Assembly (NCBI GenBank): GCA_002633005.1
Contig: NMRA01000169.1
Span: 537,387-601,386, forward strand
Length of the DNA stretch: 64,000 nt
Direction: 5' to 3'
Origin: Phoronis australis
Taxonomy: Eukaryota; Phoronida; Phoronidae
Positions within the stretch are counted from its first letter, which is position 1. Each line of letters starts with the position of its first letter. Position numbers and translations under genes: made by a program. A model generated the notes under the pieces. That model searched no databases. It was not told the DNA's origin and worked only from the letters and a program-made list of their open reading frames with translations. Shown piece after piece: positions 1 to 13,608 of the stretch.

Positions 1-3000
1 GCATATACTTTGTATATACATTGTATATTTCTTCCTGCTTTGAAAAAAGAGCCCCCACTGTGAGCCTTCTGAGGCTTATTGTATTCAATACAGTGTGCAA
101 GTCCAAACTTGAGAGGTTCCTATGGGCAGTGGGCGTCCAAATGATACATTGGGGTCCTTGCCAGGGCCTCCATGGATGCCCAGGACATAAGCTGCATAAA
201 GGCCTGTCTGAAAAGTGTTACTAATTAGTTGATCTAAACAGCAACTTGGAACATATCGGTTTATGACCGCAAAACGGATTTTTGGAATTGCTGGGCAAAA
301 TACATCTAGACTTCTTGAAGTTATTAGCTCTGACTAGAGCTTTAAAAGAACAAAATTTGCTGTGTTTTTGTGATTTTGTAGCAAATCGACAATTCTCTCG
401 GTTTTCTGCCAGACATTCCTCGAAATCAACGCCAGTGTATTTATCATTTGAATATATGCTTACTGTAAAATACTCTTGGGGTTTAGTGGCAATAGTGTTT
501 GGTTGCTACTACAGAACACTAGGTTAAATTCTGTGAGAATGTCCATTCAAGGGTTGATAAGTGTAGACTCATGAATAAGTTGGAACAAAATCTGACCATT
601 GGTTGGGCCTTGCATGCCTCAAAGAGTATAAGGTTTTGTCAAACTTGCGGCAAACTTAAGCAATGTCTTCACACATTCCGCTGTCTCCCATTCAATGCAT
701 GGAAATTAATGGGAAAGCTTAACTCACACACTCAGTCATCGCAACTCCTCAAAATAGATGGATTAAAGTGTGGAGTTGCGCAACCCCGCTGCAGTGGGAA
801 CTGTTGATTCCAGCTGGAGTAATTGCCTGAGGCCGCGACGTCAGTCGTACAAGACTCGATGAGACTGTCGTCATTCCCGTTGCTCACGTGCTCTCGATAG
901 TTGCGCATAAGGAAATAAACTTTGTTAAAGACGTGACTAGACTTTTTGTTAGTGAGCTTGATACTGGTACATTCGTAATTTCGAAACAGTCTCCTTTCTT
1001 CTGGTGTGCAGGTATGAAGTAACAAAACAAGAGACATAACAAATAAACAAAAACAGTAGCTATATGCCGTGACTTCATGTCACATCATCAGGCAATGAGT
1101 GGAATGAACGTATACAGAGCTAAATAAACAGTGAAATACACGTGACAGCATACAAGTAGAGAGTGTGAATGCAATACACGGTAATCTAGTCGTGTCTTCA
1201 ACGAGTTTGTGTAAATGAAGGGCCACTACCGGACTATACTGATAAAGAAATTACAGAACAACAGTCTGATTGAGAATAACTCTGATCTGTCTGGCACTGT
1301 TCATCTTAAATAGTGGTCTTATTAATCGGGAATTCATTAGTTTGAGAGTACGATTCATGTACTCCATCTGGTGATTAATCCAGAGAACTAACGGAAAGTC
1401 CGATGTCGCCAGGCAATGGGAAATTTGAGTGGAGTTGTGCGGGTTGCAATAGACCAGAGTTCCTCCTAAGTTACCTGGTGCTATTATGATCGGACTATTT
1501 ACGTGGATTTATTTACAAAGTTGATAACTATAAAAACAAGTGTAGTAAAAATGCATTATATAGATATCATTCCTTGACTGGAATTCGTTAATGGTCTTGA
1601 TGAAAATGTCTAAAGATAATGCCTTCATTTCGACGAGTTTGCACCTGGATTTCTGTAGCCAAGCTTAATATGTGGAATTAATTGTAATTTTTCCATTGAT
1701 AGCAAAGCACTTTGACTGTCGCACTGAAATTAATTATCCTTCATTATTCAAAATTGAGCCAATTTGACAAAGGGTATTACTATTCACTATCTGTGCATGA
1801 TTTGTCTATCAGTACGTCTGTCGATCAATTCTCAATCGTCTGCAATTGTTTTGTTGTTAGCTAAAAAATAGTGCTTAAATGCTCGAAACATTTGCTTTAT
1901 TTTCACCAAGTGTGTAATACAGAGATTCATCTGTCAAGGGTCATCCTTAAAATAGGAACATATTTTGTAAATTACAGTCCTCCGTTTATTTACGTTTTCA
2001 CTAACACATCATAAAAATGAGGTTCAATTCCATTCAACTGTAGTGGCCATTTTGTTGGTATACCACCATAAATTTAAAAATTATGTTGAAAATTACGCGT
2101 TTCGTTCTATTTATTTTGGAAACGTGTGATCTCTTTTTGTTGGAAGAGCATCATTTGGGAATTATTGGCCTGCGATTATGAAATTTTTCATTGAAAAGAA
2201 TATATTTAATGCTTAGCCAGAGATGGTATTAGATTTTTGTAAGTTATTTTGTAAGACTGTACATGTGTGACTATGCTGAATATTTATCATTTCAATTGAT
2301 AAGTCATCTTTTTTCTGATAGCTTTCGTAAAAACCGAGTACTAATCTATAAAAGCGCCATCTTTTTATGAACCACACAGGTGTTAGACAAAACGACAAAT
2401 TCTATCACCTTTTGTGATTATAGATAATCACTATAATTGGAACAATATTTATAAGAACAAAAATGGTCTGTTACTACGATTTATGATTACCGTTTTGTAG
2501 TGAAATATTTTTGGGAACCCGTGCACTTAACTGCCCTTGATGATGTTCTCCCTGTGCCTGTATATGTTTTCATAACTCCAATGATAGTATGTAATGAAGA
2601 ATCTATGATGGGATATTAAGATTATGTTGGACCCGTGAAAAATGCCTGAATTTGGTTAAATTTGGATCACGTCTCTGAAATGACTGATCGGATTCGGACA
2701 CTCTCGGGTACTATGATGTATGCACTGCTCTCCAAAACCGTTTTAGGAATTGTTTTTAATTTGCTCCATTTTTGCAAGAGGGGTTAACAAAAGTTAGGTC
2801 TTGTGTGATTTTTATGAAGAAGAAATAAAAATTTGTATAAAGTTAAACACAATGGTTTAGGAAACTGAGATTGATTTCATTTTGAACACTTGCATCAAAT
2901 ATTTTGCTATCAATGTTCTTTTTTTCCTTCATTTGATTAAAAATTTTGTCATGTGACACATTTAATGGCTGATTGATGTCAAGTTGAAAATCAAATTCTT

Positions 3001-3628
3001 CAAATTTTCTTCTCTCTGGAAATATATAGTTTTGCCAAGTTAAAATCTATAGTTTTGTATACATTTGACTAAGTGCACAGACTGGTCGATAAGGTCTTGC
3101 ATAACCCTTAATAAGCTTTTAAAGTTGCACTTAATCTGTTTCCTCTTCTGCATGCAATGCTACTATGCTTCCTTCTGGCTCTTTGGCAAAAGTAAAGATA
3201 CAGTAATCAATTTCACTATGTGTTTTACTTGTTTATTATTTAAGTAGGTGACCAGCCGGTTATCTCAAGGGGTACTGTCAGCATCGATAACCTATGTGAA
3301 AGGTTGTCGTCAAATGATCCTTGATGGAAAGTTTTTTGATCTGCTTAAAAATTGCTCAGATACTGTCCAGCACTCCGTGCATACACAATACATGTTCTGT
3401 TGGCTACCAGTTATCCATACAGTTGAAAATGGATGAGATATAACGCTGTGTAAAATGCTCATTGTTTGGGGCAGATATTGTGGTACTTTGACCAGTGCAT
3501 TGGAGTCGTTTTTTGATCTTGAGAAGATATTTATATATACCGTTATATATTGGAGTATAGATAGGAAGGGTGCTATTTCCTACTGTTGATTGCCATCTTA
3601 ATATGTACGCGTTGTCCGACTGACCACC
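1..3628. other. Upstream noncoding region
   Basis: No exon is recognised here on either strand. Open frames are short and have no matching splice sites or family motifs. The stretch is AT-rich, begins with a short TATA/ATAC-rich palindromic run and contains one old interspersed repeat copy (about 2640-2860). A locally CpG-rich patch with a GACGTCAG half CRE lies near 830-900. The last 200 bases before the ATG may include the 5' UTR. TATA-like runs occur near 3530-3555, but I cannot place a transcription start. Confidence 0.5.
2640..2860 (+). repeat. Interspersed repeat family B, copy 1
   Basis: This stretch aligns by eye to 12180-12375 in the same orientation and to 30735-30930 in the opposite one. 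The shared core reads roughly CTCTGAAATGRCTGATCNGATTC. It is followed by a segment around 'tgcTCTCCAA', then 'TTTTTGCA', and ends in a 'GATTTTTATGAAGA'-type tail. The copies are strongly diverged and have many small indels, so the family is old. No coding capacity or terminal repeats are visible, so its class is unknown. Confidence 0.5.
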
Positions 3629-4502
3629 ATGACTATGGATATTCCGTGTAGTGATACCGAGTCGAGTAGCGAGACAGAGGTTGCTGGTGGTGATGATGGA
3701 CAATCGCTAGCCAAGGTCCTGTTCTCCAGGAACAATCTTACGAGGATTGGCAGTCTCAATGTGTGTGGTTTTAAAGCAAAAGCGGTGGACATGGGGTTAC
3801 GACCCCGCGTGAGGCGTAAATTAAAAAGTTACAGTCTTAAGCGCAGTAACAGCACTAGTAGTAATAGCAGCACTGGGTCTATCGACAGCATTCGAGGGTT
3901 TGGTTGCCGTTTAGATATGGGATCACAGAAACCGGCCCTGGCATTGAGTGGTAGTTTTGATTTTCCGAACTGCGTCATCGAAAAAAGTGAATGGCGAACA
4001 CGAAAGATTAGTCTGCCAGTGATGCGATCTGATTTGGTGTCGTCATCGCCGGACGGAACATTTGTTCGCAAGCGAAAGATCAGCACTCCATTTTCGGTGC
4101 TACGCTCTCAGAGTCTTGACATGAATTATGGTGAAAAATTGTCGAATCCTGTCAAAGGCCTGTCGGTACGAAAAATATCGCGGGGACAAAATTTTGACTT
4201 CAAACTTTGTGGAAAATCTTCGAATTCCACAACCAAAGGATCAATACCTTTTCGTAAGATATCACTGGGTTTGAATTTTGATTCAAAATCAAGCGCGAAG
4301 TCCATCCAGTCAGTGATTGTGAAACCTTTTCGCAAGATATCCCAAGCCATGAGGGAGCGCCAGAACAGTGCCTCCACGTTTAGTGATGTTAGTGAAAATG
4401 AAGAAAATGCAGATGACCTTGTTCAATGTAAGACGAAGGTTTATAGCTTCACTGGGCGTAGGATGTCTCTCCCAACTATAATTCGTACTTCGAAGAGGGA
4501 AG
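3629..4502 (+). CDS. First coding exon, Ser/Arg-rich N-terminus with RKIS repeats (putative SynGAP-type RasGAP)
   Basis: The ATG at 3629 has a strong context (CCACCATGA), with a second in-frame ATG two codons later. The exon encodes 291 residues plus one base. Residues 4-24 are acidic and serine-rich, 58-90 are basic then Ser/Asn-rich, and five RKIS motifs lie at 125, 149, 181, 209 and 235, followed by RRMSLP at 277-282. Residues 180-207 and 208-233 are two copies of a 26-28 residue unit of the form RKISxGxNFDxK. The RKIS and RRMS motifs look like basophilic (PKA/AGC) kinase or 14-3-3 sites. There is no signal peptide or membrane segment, and low complexity suggests disorder. The donor AG|GTAAAT at 4503 leaves phase 1, which exon 2 completes to Glu. 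Reading through instead gives a stop at 4517-4519 and a 296-residue protein, so a short read-through form is possible. The family assignment rests on exon 3, not on this exon. Confidence 0.8.
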
Positions 4503-5700
4503 GTAAATTCAAGTTTTAGACATCTGCTTTTGGAAGAGGCATTATTGAGCAACTATGTCTGTATCAAGATTGGTAAAGATTTTTTTAAAATTGATGAAAT
4601 TTTCTGTGACCTGTAAGTTCACAAGTGCAGCTATTTTGCAAACTCTACTGATAGCTTTCTGAGTGGGAACTTAGTCAGGAAAATACATGCAGCAAGTTTG
4701 GAAATATGTAGAAATATATCTTTTTCAGCAAGGCGTGGAAATATGTTGCGAACAATTTGTCCCGTCAGTTGCTGTGGGCCCTGGTTGCCGAGATATTGCT
4801 CCCGCAACAGGTTATCTCGAAAAATTTCAGTTATCCAGTTGGGGTTCGTATCTCGATGTAGGAAATTTGCTCAAGTCAGTACTAGACTATATCAAGAGGT
4901 TGGCTTGCTATTTTTATGACTATAGCAGCATAAAAAGGCCATACTTGTCAATTAACGATCTAATCTGGCCAGGATCTCCAGGCCGATAACAAATTCTTCC
5001 ACAACTATCTCGCATAATGTTTTATTTACTGCCGCTAATGTAGCGAAAGGCTGAGTGTTTTCAAGTGAGGAATTCGTGAAAGAGGATTCAGACATAAAGC
5101 TGTGCTTGATAATGTCATGTCATGTTGTGAAATAAATTGGAAAGCATAATCAGTATGTGCTATGGATAGGACGATGCGGTGTCTAAGGAAATGAGGGGAG
5201 GGAATTTAAATGTGAGGGGTGTCGGTAAAAATCTTAATAACTTCGGACAAGAATTATTTTGTAAAGTACGCTCGTTTTATATTTCAAGGCATCCTAACAT
5301 TGTTGTCAATTCCCACATTTTTCGAGCTCGGTGAACCTTTCATTTGGTTGGTTTTATGAAAATTAGAAAATAAAATTTTACTTGGCTGCCCTATTGCGTC
5401 CCAAATTGGTGAGATAATACGGTAAGCAAGACTATTGATGGCTGAGACACGGCATGGTGTGCAGTATTGTGAAATTGTCCCTGCATAACTTGTGATTCTT
5501 ATATTGCTTTGTTTAATGCCCTGCAGTTTTTGGATTTGTACATATATGTGTTGTATGTTTTGGGTTCTGCAGTAAATATATATCAATTTGAAAAAATATT
5601 GTTTGGAAATGGAATCGGTCTTGAAATGTTGTGACTAATTTCGAACAAAAATTGCCAAAATTTTCCCGTTTTTTCATTTTTAAGGTTTCAGAATGTTGAC

Positions 5701-5780
5701 TGATGGTAGCTGCATGGTACAGATGGTAACTACATGGTATTGATAGTAGCTACATGGTACAGATGGTAGCTACATGGCAC
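5701..5780. repeat. 20-bp tandem repeat, 4 units
   Basis: Four consecutive 20-base units vary around TGATGGTAGCTACATGGTAC. Each differs from the others at one to three positions. The unit is not a multiple of three and lies in intron 1. Confidence 0.9.
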
Positions 5781-6797
5781 ATAACTTCAATGGGATGAAG
5801 CATTCATTTGGTGCTAGACATCTTTTTATAAAAAATATGAAAAGACATTTTCACTCATCTAGCATATTATTTCATGTATTGATGAAGTTTTACGTTACAT
5901 AATTTTCCATAATCTTTATTTAACATGCAGTGTAGAATCATTCATGCCCAACTGTTTTATGGTACTACACATTAAACATCTTTAGCAGAATTCCATTGAA
6001 AAATTAAGACTCACCTAACAGTCTGAGAATTCACCAGTGCAGTACTAAGTCTGTCATTGTCGGTCTTCATTTCATGATCTCTCAGATTTGATATGAGAGG
6101 CTTAGATGTTTTCACTTGGTTCAAGTGTCTTGGATTTTGATGGCTTAGAGTGTTCTAATGATCAGACAGTGTCGGCCTGTCCAGCTGTAGTCTGCATTAG
6201 TCTGGCGGATACATCCGAGTAGAGGTGATTAAGATCACTTTTCCTTGGTTTTGTGCGTGTGATTTGGGAAGGAGAAAAGTTAGCGAAGTGCTATCTCGAA
6301 GCAATTTCAGTATCAAGGTGTGTATATGTATGTGTGTGAAGTACAATGTACTGTCACTGAGGAGTAGGTGAATTGTTCAAGTTTTGAACCTTGTAAAGGA
6401 GTAGGTCTTGTTGTCACAAATGTGAGAAAGATTTGTTTTGCTCTGAGAATGAACTGTCTCGTTTATGACCCTTTTCCACTAAGTGGAGGCTTTGGTGTTA
6501 GGGGAGCATCAGTTGGTGGACACACTTAAATTCATCCTTTGATTGGAAGTTAAAAGCAAAAGTTTTCTTTCCAGAAAACATGCTGATTGAACACTGAAGC
6601 TTACTTTGCAGAAATTGAACAAGATCTAATGGCCAAGTGTCAACGCATTGCTGCTGTAGGACTATTTTACTTTTGTTTTATCCAACTTATCTAGAGATGT
6701 CGTTAACATTAACATTAAGGCACCTCTAGTACTGGATATAACTCGATGAGAAAGGGTCTGAAGGATATCTTAAACCTTATTAAGTGGCCTCCATTCT

Positions 6798-7100
6798 AAC
6801 TTGTATATCAAAAAACTAAGCTTTATCAACTAGTAAAAGTATATATTTTCTGAAAGAAAAAGATCGGGGAATATAAAATTTGTTTTGTATTTCTGCACCT
6901 TTTTAAGTTAGAATTTCGTTTTTAAGAAAGGCACATTCACAGCAAAATAACCCCTTGGTCGATTTTAATGAAACCTTTTTAAATGAAAACTTCACCAGTT
7001 ACTTCAAAAACAGTGGTAGGAATTTTCGATTAGTCTTTTCGTTTGGTTTCTATGCAAACAACTCGCAAAACGTAAGGTATTTTTGTAAAAACAGAAGTCA
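6798..7100 (+). repeat. Interspersed repeat family A, copy 1
   Basis: Two blocks align by eye to 34585-34900 in the same order and orientation. The first is a 'TATCRAAAAA...GCTTTRTCAAC..TAAAAGTATA.ATTTTC' stretch. The second is 'AAGAAAGGYACATTCA.AG.AAA..AACCCC', followed by 'CGATTTTA.T.AAAC.TT' and a conserved 'AATTTT.GATTA' tail. A 77-residue open frame at 6955-7188 lies inside but matches no family I know. The element class is unknown. Confidence 0.55.
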
Positions 7101-10100
7101 TATTCATCTTTGTTACATTTATGCAAAAACTAGGCTTTTATATCAAAAAATCCTAACAGAGTTTTTGACATTGATGAACAAATATTAAGATTGGAAGTTT
7201 CAGTGAAATCCATACAGCCGTTTTCGAGAACTCTTTTTCCTAAGTTCAAATTAAATCGATTTGCGAAAGCTGAGAAAAAGTCTAGTTTACTGGGACAAGT
7301 GAAAATCTCAGTCTTCGGTTAATTATTCAATGAAAACTTGTTTTCGGTCAATATAACCTATACATGCCTTAACCATGTTAGCTATTTCAGCATTCACTCG
7401 CAATGTCAAATGAATTTGCAATGCGTAAGTACTTTTAATTATCACTAAAACGATCATTCTTTTTACTCCCCCCAGATGGAATCAACTGTTGACATACTTA
7501 AAAGTAGGTCAACAGTTCATTGTTGTACACAATACGTGCTGTGTCAGATTGATATGAAACCAAGTTGGAAATGGATAACAGAAATCGAGTCGGTGGTTAA
7601 AACATGTTGTTAGCATGAGATCGAAACAGTGAAATGTAAAATTACTTATCCAATTAAGGAATTTGGGTGATAATTTATCTCTTCATAACTTGCTGTGTTC
7701 GTGACCAAAGAGGCGTGAGGTGACTCGGAGCACTCTCAGCTGTCGTATGCATGTAGACGCATAGCTCCCTCAGGATCAAAACTAAGTTTTGTCTTTGTTT
7801 TCCCTGGCAGCCATTCTATCGAGAAGGAAGATAAGGTCTTTTGCTAGACATACCGTTATGTGAAATATTGTAAAAATGGCCAATTTTTGTGGATAAGGTT
7901 TGAGATATCCCTAAGTCTGAGGTCAAATGTTGAGAAAACATTTGATGATTCCTACAGTTCATGACAGAAGTAATCGGATGGAATTTTAGTTCTCCATCAT
8001 GACGACTAATTTTGTTAGTGGCAAAAGTGAGTGGTAGTAACTGATATCGAGGCAAAATTTTAAGTGATATACTATTTTGCCAACACTTTTGGTATGTACT
8101 GTAATTTACGAATTCAGTGAAAAAGCAGATGTCAGCTTATGTAAAAACAGTTCCTGGACTGAAGATAGGAAAAATACACCGTGGTTCACCGCTTATAGAC
8201 CATGTGCGGCGTAGCACTCAAAAAAGTGGGGAGGCAGCCCCCTATGGTGTGCCGCCCCTGAAAAATCATTGTTATTGTAAAATTCATCCAATTTGAAAAT
8301 ATTTTGCAATAGGTGTGTAGCACCAAATGTATGTTTTAAGTTAAGCTCTTTACTGTTTGAGAATTCACCTTAACATTGAATCCTTTGAAAACATTTGAAT
8401 CCTTTGAAAAATGAAGCACAGGGTTTTGTAATCTTTTGTCCAAAATTGTTGAGATTTTGTTGTAGTTTAGTAAGATCGATATGGAATTAGTTTTCTCTTG
8501 TGAATATTTTTTTGTGCAGGTCTTAGTGTGAATGTTTTCATTTTTCGTGTCTCGTTACAAATCGAACAAATTTTCAAAAGTTTGAATTCTTCCGCATTGA
8601 GTATGCTGAAGACAAGATTGCCATAGTTCTTTTTACATCTATCAGTCATATGGGCATTTTTTTCAAATGATTTATTCACCTTTGTCATTATTCTAACATT
8701 GAATTATCTAGTATTAAAATCTGTAAAAGGAAGCAATAATTTGTACAAGTACGGATGTATAAATTAGAGGAATCACCACTTTATTGAATGTAATTGAATC
8801 GATAGTTGACAAGCCCAGCAACTTGCTTTCAATTTCCAATCAGCATATCTTCCTTGGCTGATTTCAGTGAACTTCTGTTTGGAAACGAAATCAGCCAATC
8901 AGATCTCACCATTTCTTGGCATCAGGTGAAACAGATGCCAGGCAGACGACCATGGGCTACAGTGACACCTTGCAGCCTGCTGAGACATCAATGATCATTG
9001 TTATATTGAGTTCCCATGGCCATGTTACACAAAACAATAATTTTAGACTCCACAGTCTGGCATTGTTTAGGGCACTCATCTGGTGTCTTTGATACAATAA
9101 ATGCCATATGCCTTTGTGCCTGGGTTTATCCTAGTAGTTGGTTTGTTAGGACAATTATGTTTGATAGCTATCATTGAAGTCTGTTCAGTTCATTGCAGTG
9201 TGAGGGATTCTTCTGGAAACTGGATTTCAGCTTATTTCGTGAGAGAATGGATATTTGGAGATTTTAGGCCTTGATGATACTACTGTTGACGGTAACCTTA
9301 TGTTTGCATTTAACAAGTTATGTTGTAGGTATAATTTGTTGGTGGCATGATACTGATTTGTGCTAATTGTTCGTAGAACACAACAAAAATATGCACACAA
9401 AATGACTCCAGAAGCTGAGTTCACTGTCAGAGTAGTGTCCCCTGATGACCGATAACGAAGGCAAATTAACAGGATTGTTAAATGTATAAACCATTCTGTA
9501 ATTAGAATTTTGCTGTTGTAAAAGTCATCACATTTTATTTTTGGTGTTGACATAATTAGCTGTCATTCTGTGAAAGCAGTAGTTTGTCTGATTACTTTCG
9601 TCCTGTACCGCAAGTGTCAGTCCTTTTGAGAAAATTATATGAAATGATCATCGCATATCAGTCAGGTGTTCAATAAATTCTGCCTGCAAGGGAATGCTCT
9701 GCCAAACTGTGCTGTTGATTGTCTAACTAGGTTTTGGTTTTTCATTGTTTTACAAGGTACGTCTAAGCTCAGATAACTGTAGTTGGCAACTATTTTTTCA
9801 AACCCAAAAATGATGATGCTGTTCTGCAAAGCACTAGTCAAGATTAGTGATTAGTGCTAAGACTCTAAGTAATTCCATCTTGGAATTATAAGAAAAAATG
9901 ACTGTCCGTCTGGACAGGCTTACGAAATTTTGACCTAACATTTTTTGTGTACTTTCCGAGCCTGATACTGAATACATTCATGAATGGTTGTTTCATTTGT
10001 TTTACCTGAGTTGTGTGAAATCGCCAAAATTATCCACTGGACTAGGGACCTCAAAGATGTTCCACACAAGTGCCACTGTATCCACCTTATCTTACTTATG

Positions 10101-11035
10101 AAACACGTCTGCTTTGAGGATTCACGTCTGCTCGAAGGGGAAACGTTCATTCTTTTCTAGTCCACAGGTTATGTATCCAGTTTTGATCCCCACTGTCACT
10201 TATCTACGCACTGGAGCCAGTGGTTGTACGTCTGCTGGGAACATGTTGTTGCTCCGATAACGCTGACTGGGCGTCTTCTGCGCTATTGTTAGTCTGGTCT
10301 GCAGGATTCTACCCTGGTGCCTCCTGGTGGCTGATAAACCTGTCTAGCCAAGAATATAGAGTGAAGTTGCATGCTGTGAAATCTGTTGTTGATGGAGCTT
10401 GATGTCGCCATCTGGCTGAAGGTTGAGCCAGTGGTTGTTTTGGCTTTTGTATAAATCAGTTTTTCCTGATAGCATGTGGTATTGGTTAAATTTGAGTGGT
10501 CTTCGAAGACCACATGACTTCTGATCAGTTGTTGTTGAATCTCATTACCAACAATAATTTGCTACCGAAAATATATTGGACAGGTTTGGGGTGGCAAGAG
10601 GGTACCGAAAAGAAAAATCGCCGTATTTAGGTTTTACATGGAAGTTTATTGTCCAAAAGTTGTGGTTAAACCCCCTCTTACAATAGGAAACAATCACCTT
10701 TTTGCTCCTTTGACTTTACATGTGCCCCCAACTAAATGCCTGCATAGACAGCAACAAAACCTCTTTAACCTCCCTCATGCCTGTTATCATCAGCTGCTTG
10801 CCAAAGTCACCATGTGGTCTGCCAGATAATGCCTGTCTGTCCTTTGGCATTGTCCATCATGGCCTTACTCTCAAGTAGAGTTTTCCTATTGGATAATTGT
10901 TCTCAAGACAAGAAGCGTGCATTGTTCATTTGCACCAGTTCATGTTTGTTGGCGTTTCTCCACTGTTGGTTGGTAAATTTCAATTCATCGTTTTGTGCAT
11001 CAAGTGTTGGCTCTGTGATACCGCATTGCAAATTC

Positions 11036-11078
11036 TTTGTTTTGTTTTGTTTTGTTTTGTTTTGTTTTGTTTTGTTTT
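11036..11078. repeat. (TTTGT)n microsatellite
   Basis: Nearly nine perfect TTTGT pentamers in a row. They give the KQNKT-type open frames seen on the minus strand, which are not genes. Confidence 0.95.
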
Positions 11079-12179
11079 AATTGATAATGTTGAATAGTAT
11101 AGTTCACTGTCGTGTAATCCACATAGCTTATTCTGCATTGAAATGTCCTGGCAGAATTGTTTATGGGAAGACAGACTATGTGTTGTGCAACAATGTTGCC
11201 AAATTGAACCTCTCGTTGGTATTGCTTCATTGCTTTATGTGGTCTGCAGGTGGTAGAATATTAGAATGTTCCAAAGTGATGCTGAATACAATTCTCTCAT
11301 TCTCCAGAAGATGCTACATGGTCTGCCTAAGTTGTGCATCATCAAGTGAGATAGAACTCAACTGATTTCACATTTTCTTTGCGCCATGTGTTCTGTAGAG
11401 GATTTCTCTGTCAATTGGCAAATATTTGAAATAACATTGAAGCTAATGATCCCAGTGGTCACTGAAGCATGAAGGTCTACTCCTATGGAGGGATAAAGTA
11501 CTATTAAAGTCGAGACTGTAGTCGACTCAACCCAATACTTACTACAGTCAATAGAAGGTAAGACTGTCTTCTTAATGTACCTGTCACACCGACATAGCTC
11601 TTAGTACGATCTCAAAACAGGATAAAAAATGAGTGAGGACCTCGAAGTGTTATACAACCCATCAGTACCAAGTGGGGGGGTGGTACGGCATTAGAGGCAT
11701 GTTTTGGACCAAAAATGATCGTTTCCTCTCGTGCCCAGATCGTTTCATCAATATGTTAAGATGGACACGGACGATCTGAGATCAAATTTAGTGCAACAGG
11801 GCTATTAGCTTGAGCTTCTGTCGTCTTTTCTGTGTGCTATGTTTCAAAAATGTTTTAAAAGTGAAGTTAGGTGTTTTGGAGAGAGATTTTTTGTTGTTTT
11901 AAAGCTGATGTTTTAGTTCAGGCTGTCGGTTGATTTGCTTGTTATGACATTTATTAATCATTTCTTTATTATGTAATGAATTAATGCTGTTAGTTGGTAC
12001 TCTAAATCTGTATTCTAAATCCTCACTGTAGGATTCATAATCACTGAAAAGTATCCAGTAAAACTTCTTAATCGACACTTTTGATATCAATATGGCGACA
12101 AAGTGGTACTTCTTCCCATTTGTTTTTACTTGGTTACCAGGCAACATATCAGCTTATGGTTTGTAGAAAACTTGAAAAA

Positions 12180-12375
12180 AATCCAGATTTGGTTATTTTT
12201 GGAGCATTGTATCTCAGAAATGGCTGATCAGATTCATATGAAACTTTTAGATTCCATTCTTTGTGCAGTGTTCTCCAACACGTTGTTTAGTATTGGTTTA
12301 GACCTTTCCACTTTTGCATGAGGAATCGACTGAAAAATAGGACTTTCATGATTTTATGAAGACATTCAAAATTTG
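12180..12375 (+). repeat. Interspersed repeat family B, copy 2
   Basis: Same family as 2640-2860. It starts near 'CTCAGAAATGGCTGATCAGATTC' (19-base core shared) and runs through 'GTGTTCTCCAACA' to 'GGACTTTCATGATTTTATGAAG'. It is the best preserved of the three copies and aligns to the reverse complement of 30735-30930 over about 190 bases. Confidence 0.55.
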
Positions 12376-13463
12376 CATAAAACAAAAACAAGATGATAAT
12401 TTGGAAAACTGTAACAGGCTTTTGAGATTTCATCTTGGATATTTGTATAGAACTTACAAAGATAAAGCATTTGTTTCATGCTACTTTAAGAAAATTGAAA
12501 TTTTTTACTTAGCTTCATATTATGTACTAAATGGCTGAGAGTTTACTATAGTAAGCCTTGAAAAGTTGGAAAGCGATAGTTTTAGCAGCGATCTATGTCC
12601 CAAATTGAAAAATTATATTTACCGTTGTCATTCAAACCTATTAGTCTGCCTCTATGTGAAACCTTAAGATACCTGTGTAAATTGACCAAGAATTTGAGGA
12701 AGGCGCCTTGGCTATTATGTGAAGTGGAACCAGGTGTTATTTTCAAAACACGTCCATCGACATTTCAGTAGCACACTCCTGAAATGTGTGATCTAGTCTA
12801 TGTCCATGCACCTATGGTGAAGGCGATGTGGGTGGAGAATGGGCCTACTTTTGTATGGCAAGTTACGACCAGTTTGTGTGAAAGATGAGGCATAGCTATG
12901 CGGTGCAAGAACGTTACCATGGGTAGGCTCATCCTCAAATCAAGTTGTGAAAACACATCGTGCATGACTGCTCGCTGACCCCTATGCACGATAGATTTGG
13001 GTAGAATCTTGACAAAATCGTTCATTTTTGTGAAAGTTATGAAAAAGTGCAAATGAAATGTGGGAAAATGTAGGAAAAGGTTCCAAAAATGTTCAGAAAA
13101 TTAAATTAAAATTGTGTTCTGATAGTTGGCTAATATACTGTAGATTTTTCTTAGCTTCTTTGAAATCTGCTGTGGCCTTAAGTAATCATTCCCCTGGAAG
13201 GCCCTGCAAGTCCTGTTCAAAAGACGCCAGTTTTCTTCTGTTTAATTCTTGCTGTTCAAGTTGCCCATGTGCCCAGAAAAGTTGCCCATGTGACTATGTT
13301 TCATCTCTCTTATGTTCAAAAAAGTAACTTCAAATGCAGTCAATTACTTCCTGACAGTAGTACATGCCAAAAATAACCAGACAAGATGACACGGAATTCT
13401 ACGTAGTGACAGCTGAGTACAAGAGGAATTCCCCGCCGCATTCATCATTCTAGAATGACCTGC

Positions 13464-13608
13464 AGTAGCAGGGGTGGGGGGGGGGTTGTTTGATGACTAG
13501 GCTTGTACCATATTCCCTATTGGCAAATAAATTCACTTTAGTAGCAGGGGGTAGGTTGTTATATGACTTGGCTTGTAGGGTATTCCCTATTGGCAAATAC
13601 CTGCACTT
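13464..13608. repeat. Direct duplication, two units of about 70-76 bp
   Basis: AGTAGCAGGGG...GGTTGTT, then a GACT(A/T)GGCTTGTA block and TATTCCCTATTGGCAAATA, occur twice back to back (13464-13538 and 13540-13608). The first copy has a longer G run. This is a local tandem duplication. Confidence 0.85.

Noticed and set aside
732-1078. Overlapping minus-strand frames of 101 and 64 codons near a CpG-richer patch
   Set aside because: They could be part of a neighbouring minus-strand gene, but no splice pair or family match supports it.
2016-2030. GGTTCAATTCC, a perfect B-box-like motif
   Set aside because: There is no A box at suitable spacing upstream and no tRNA-like folding, so it is probably chance.
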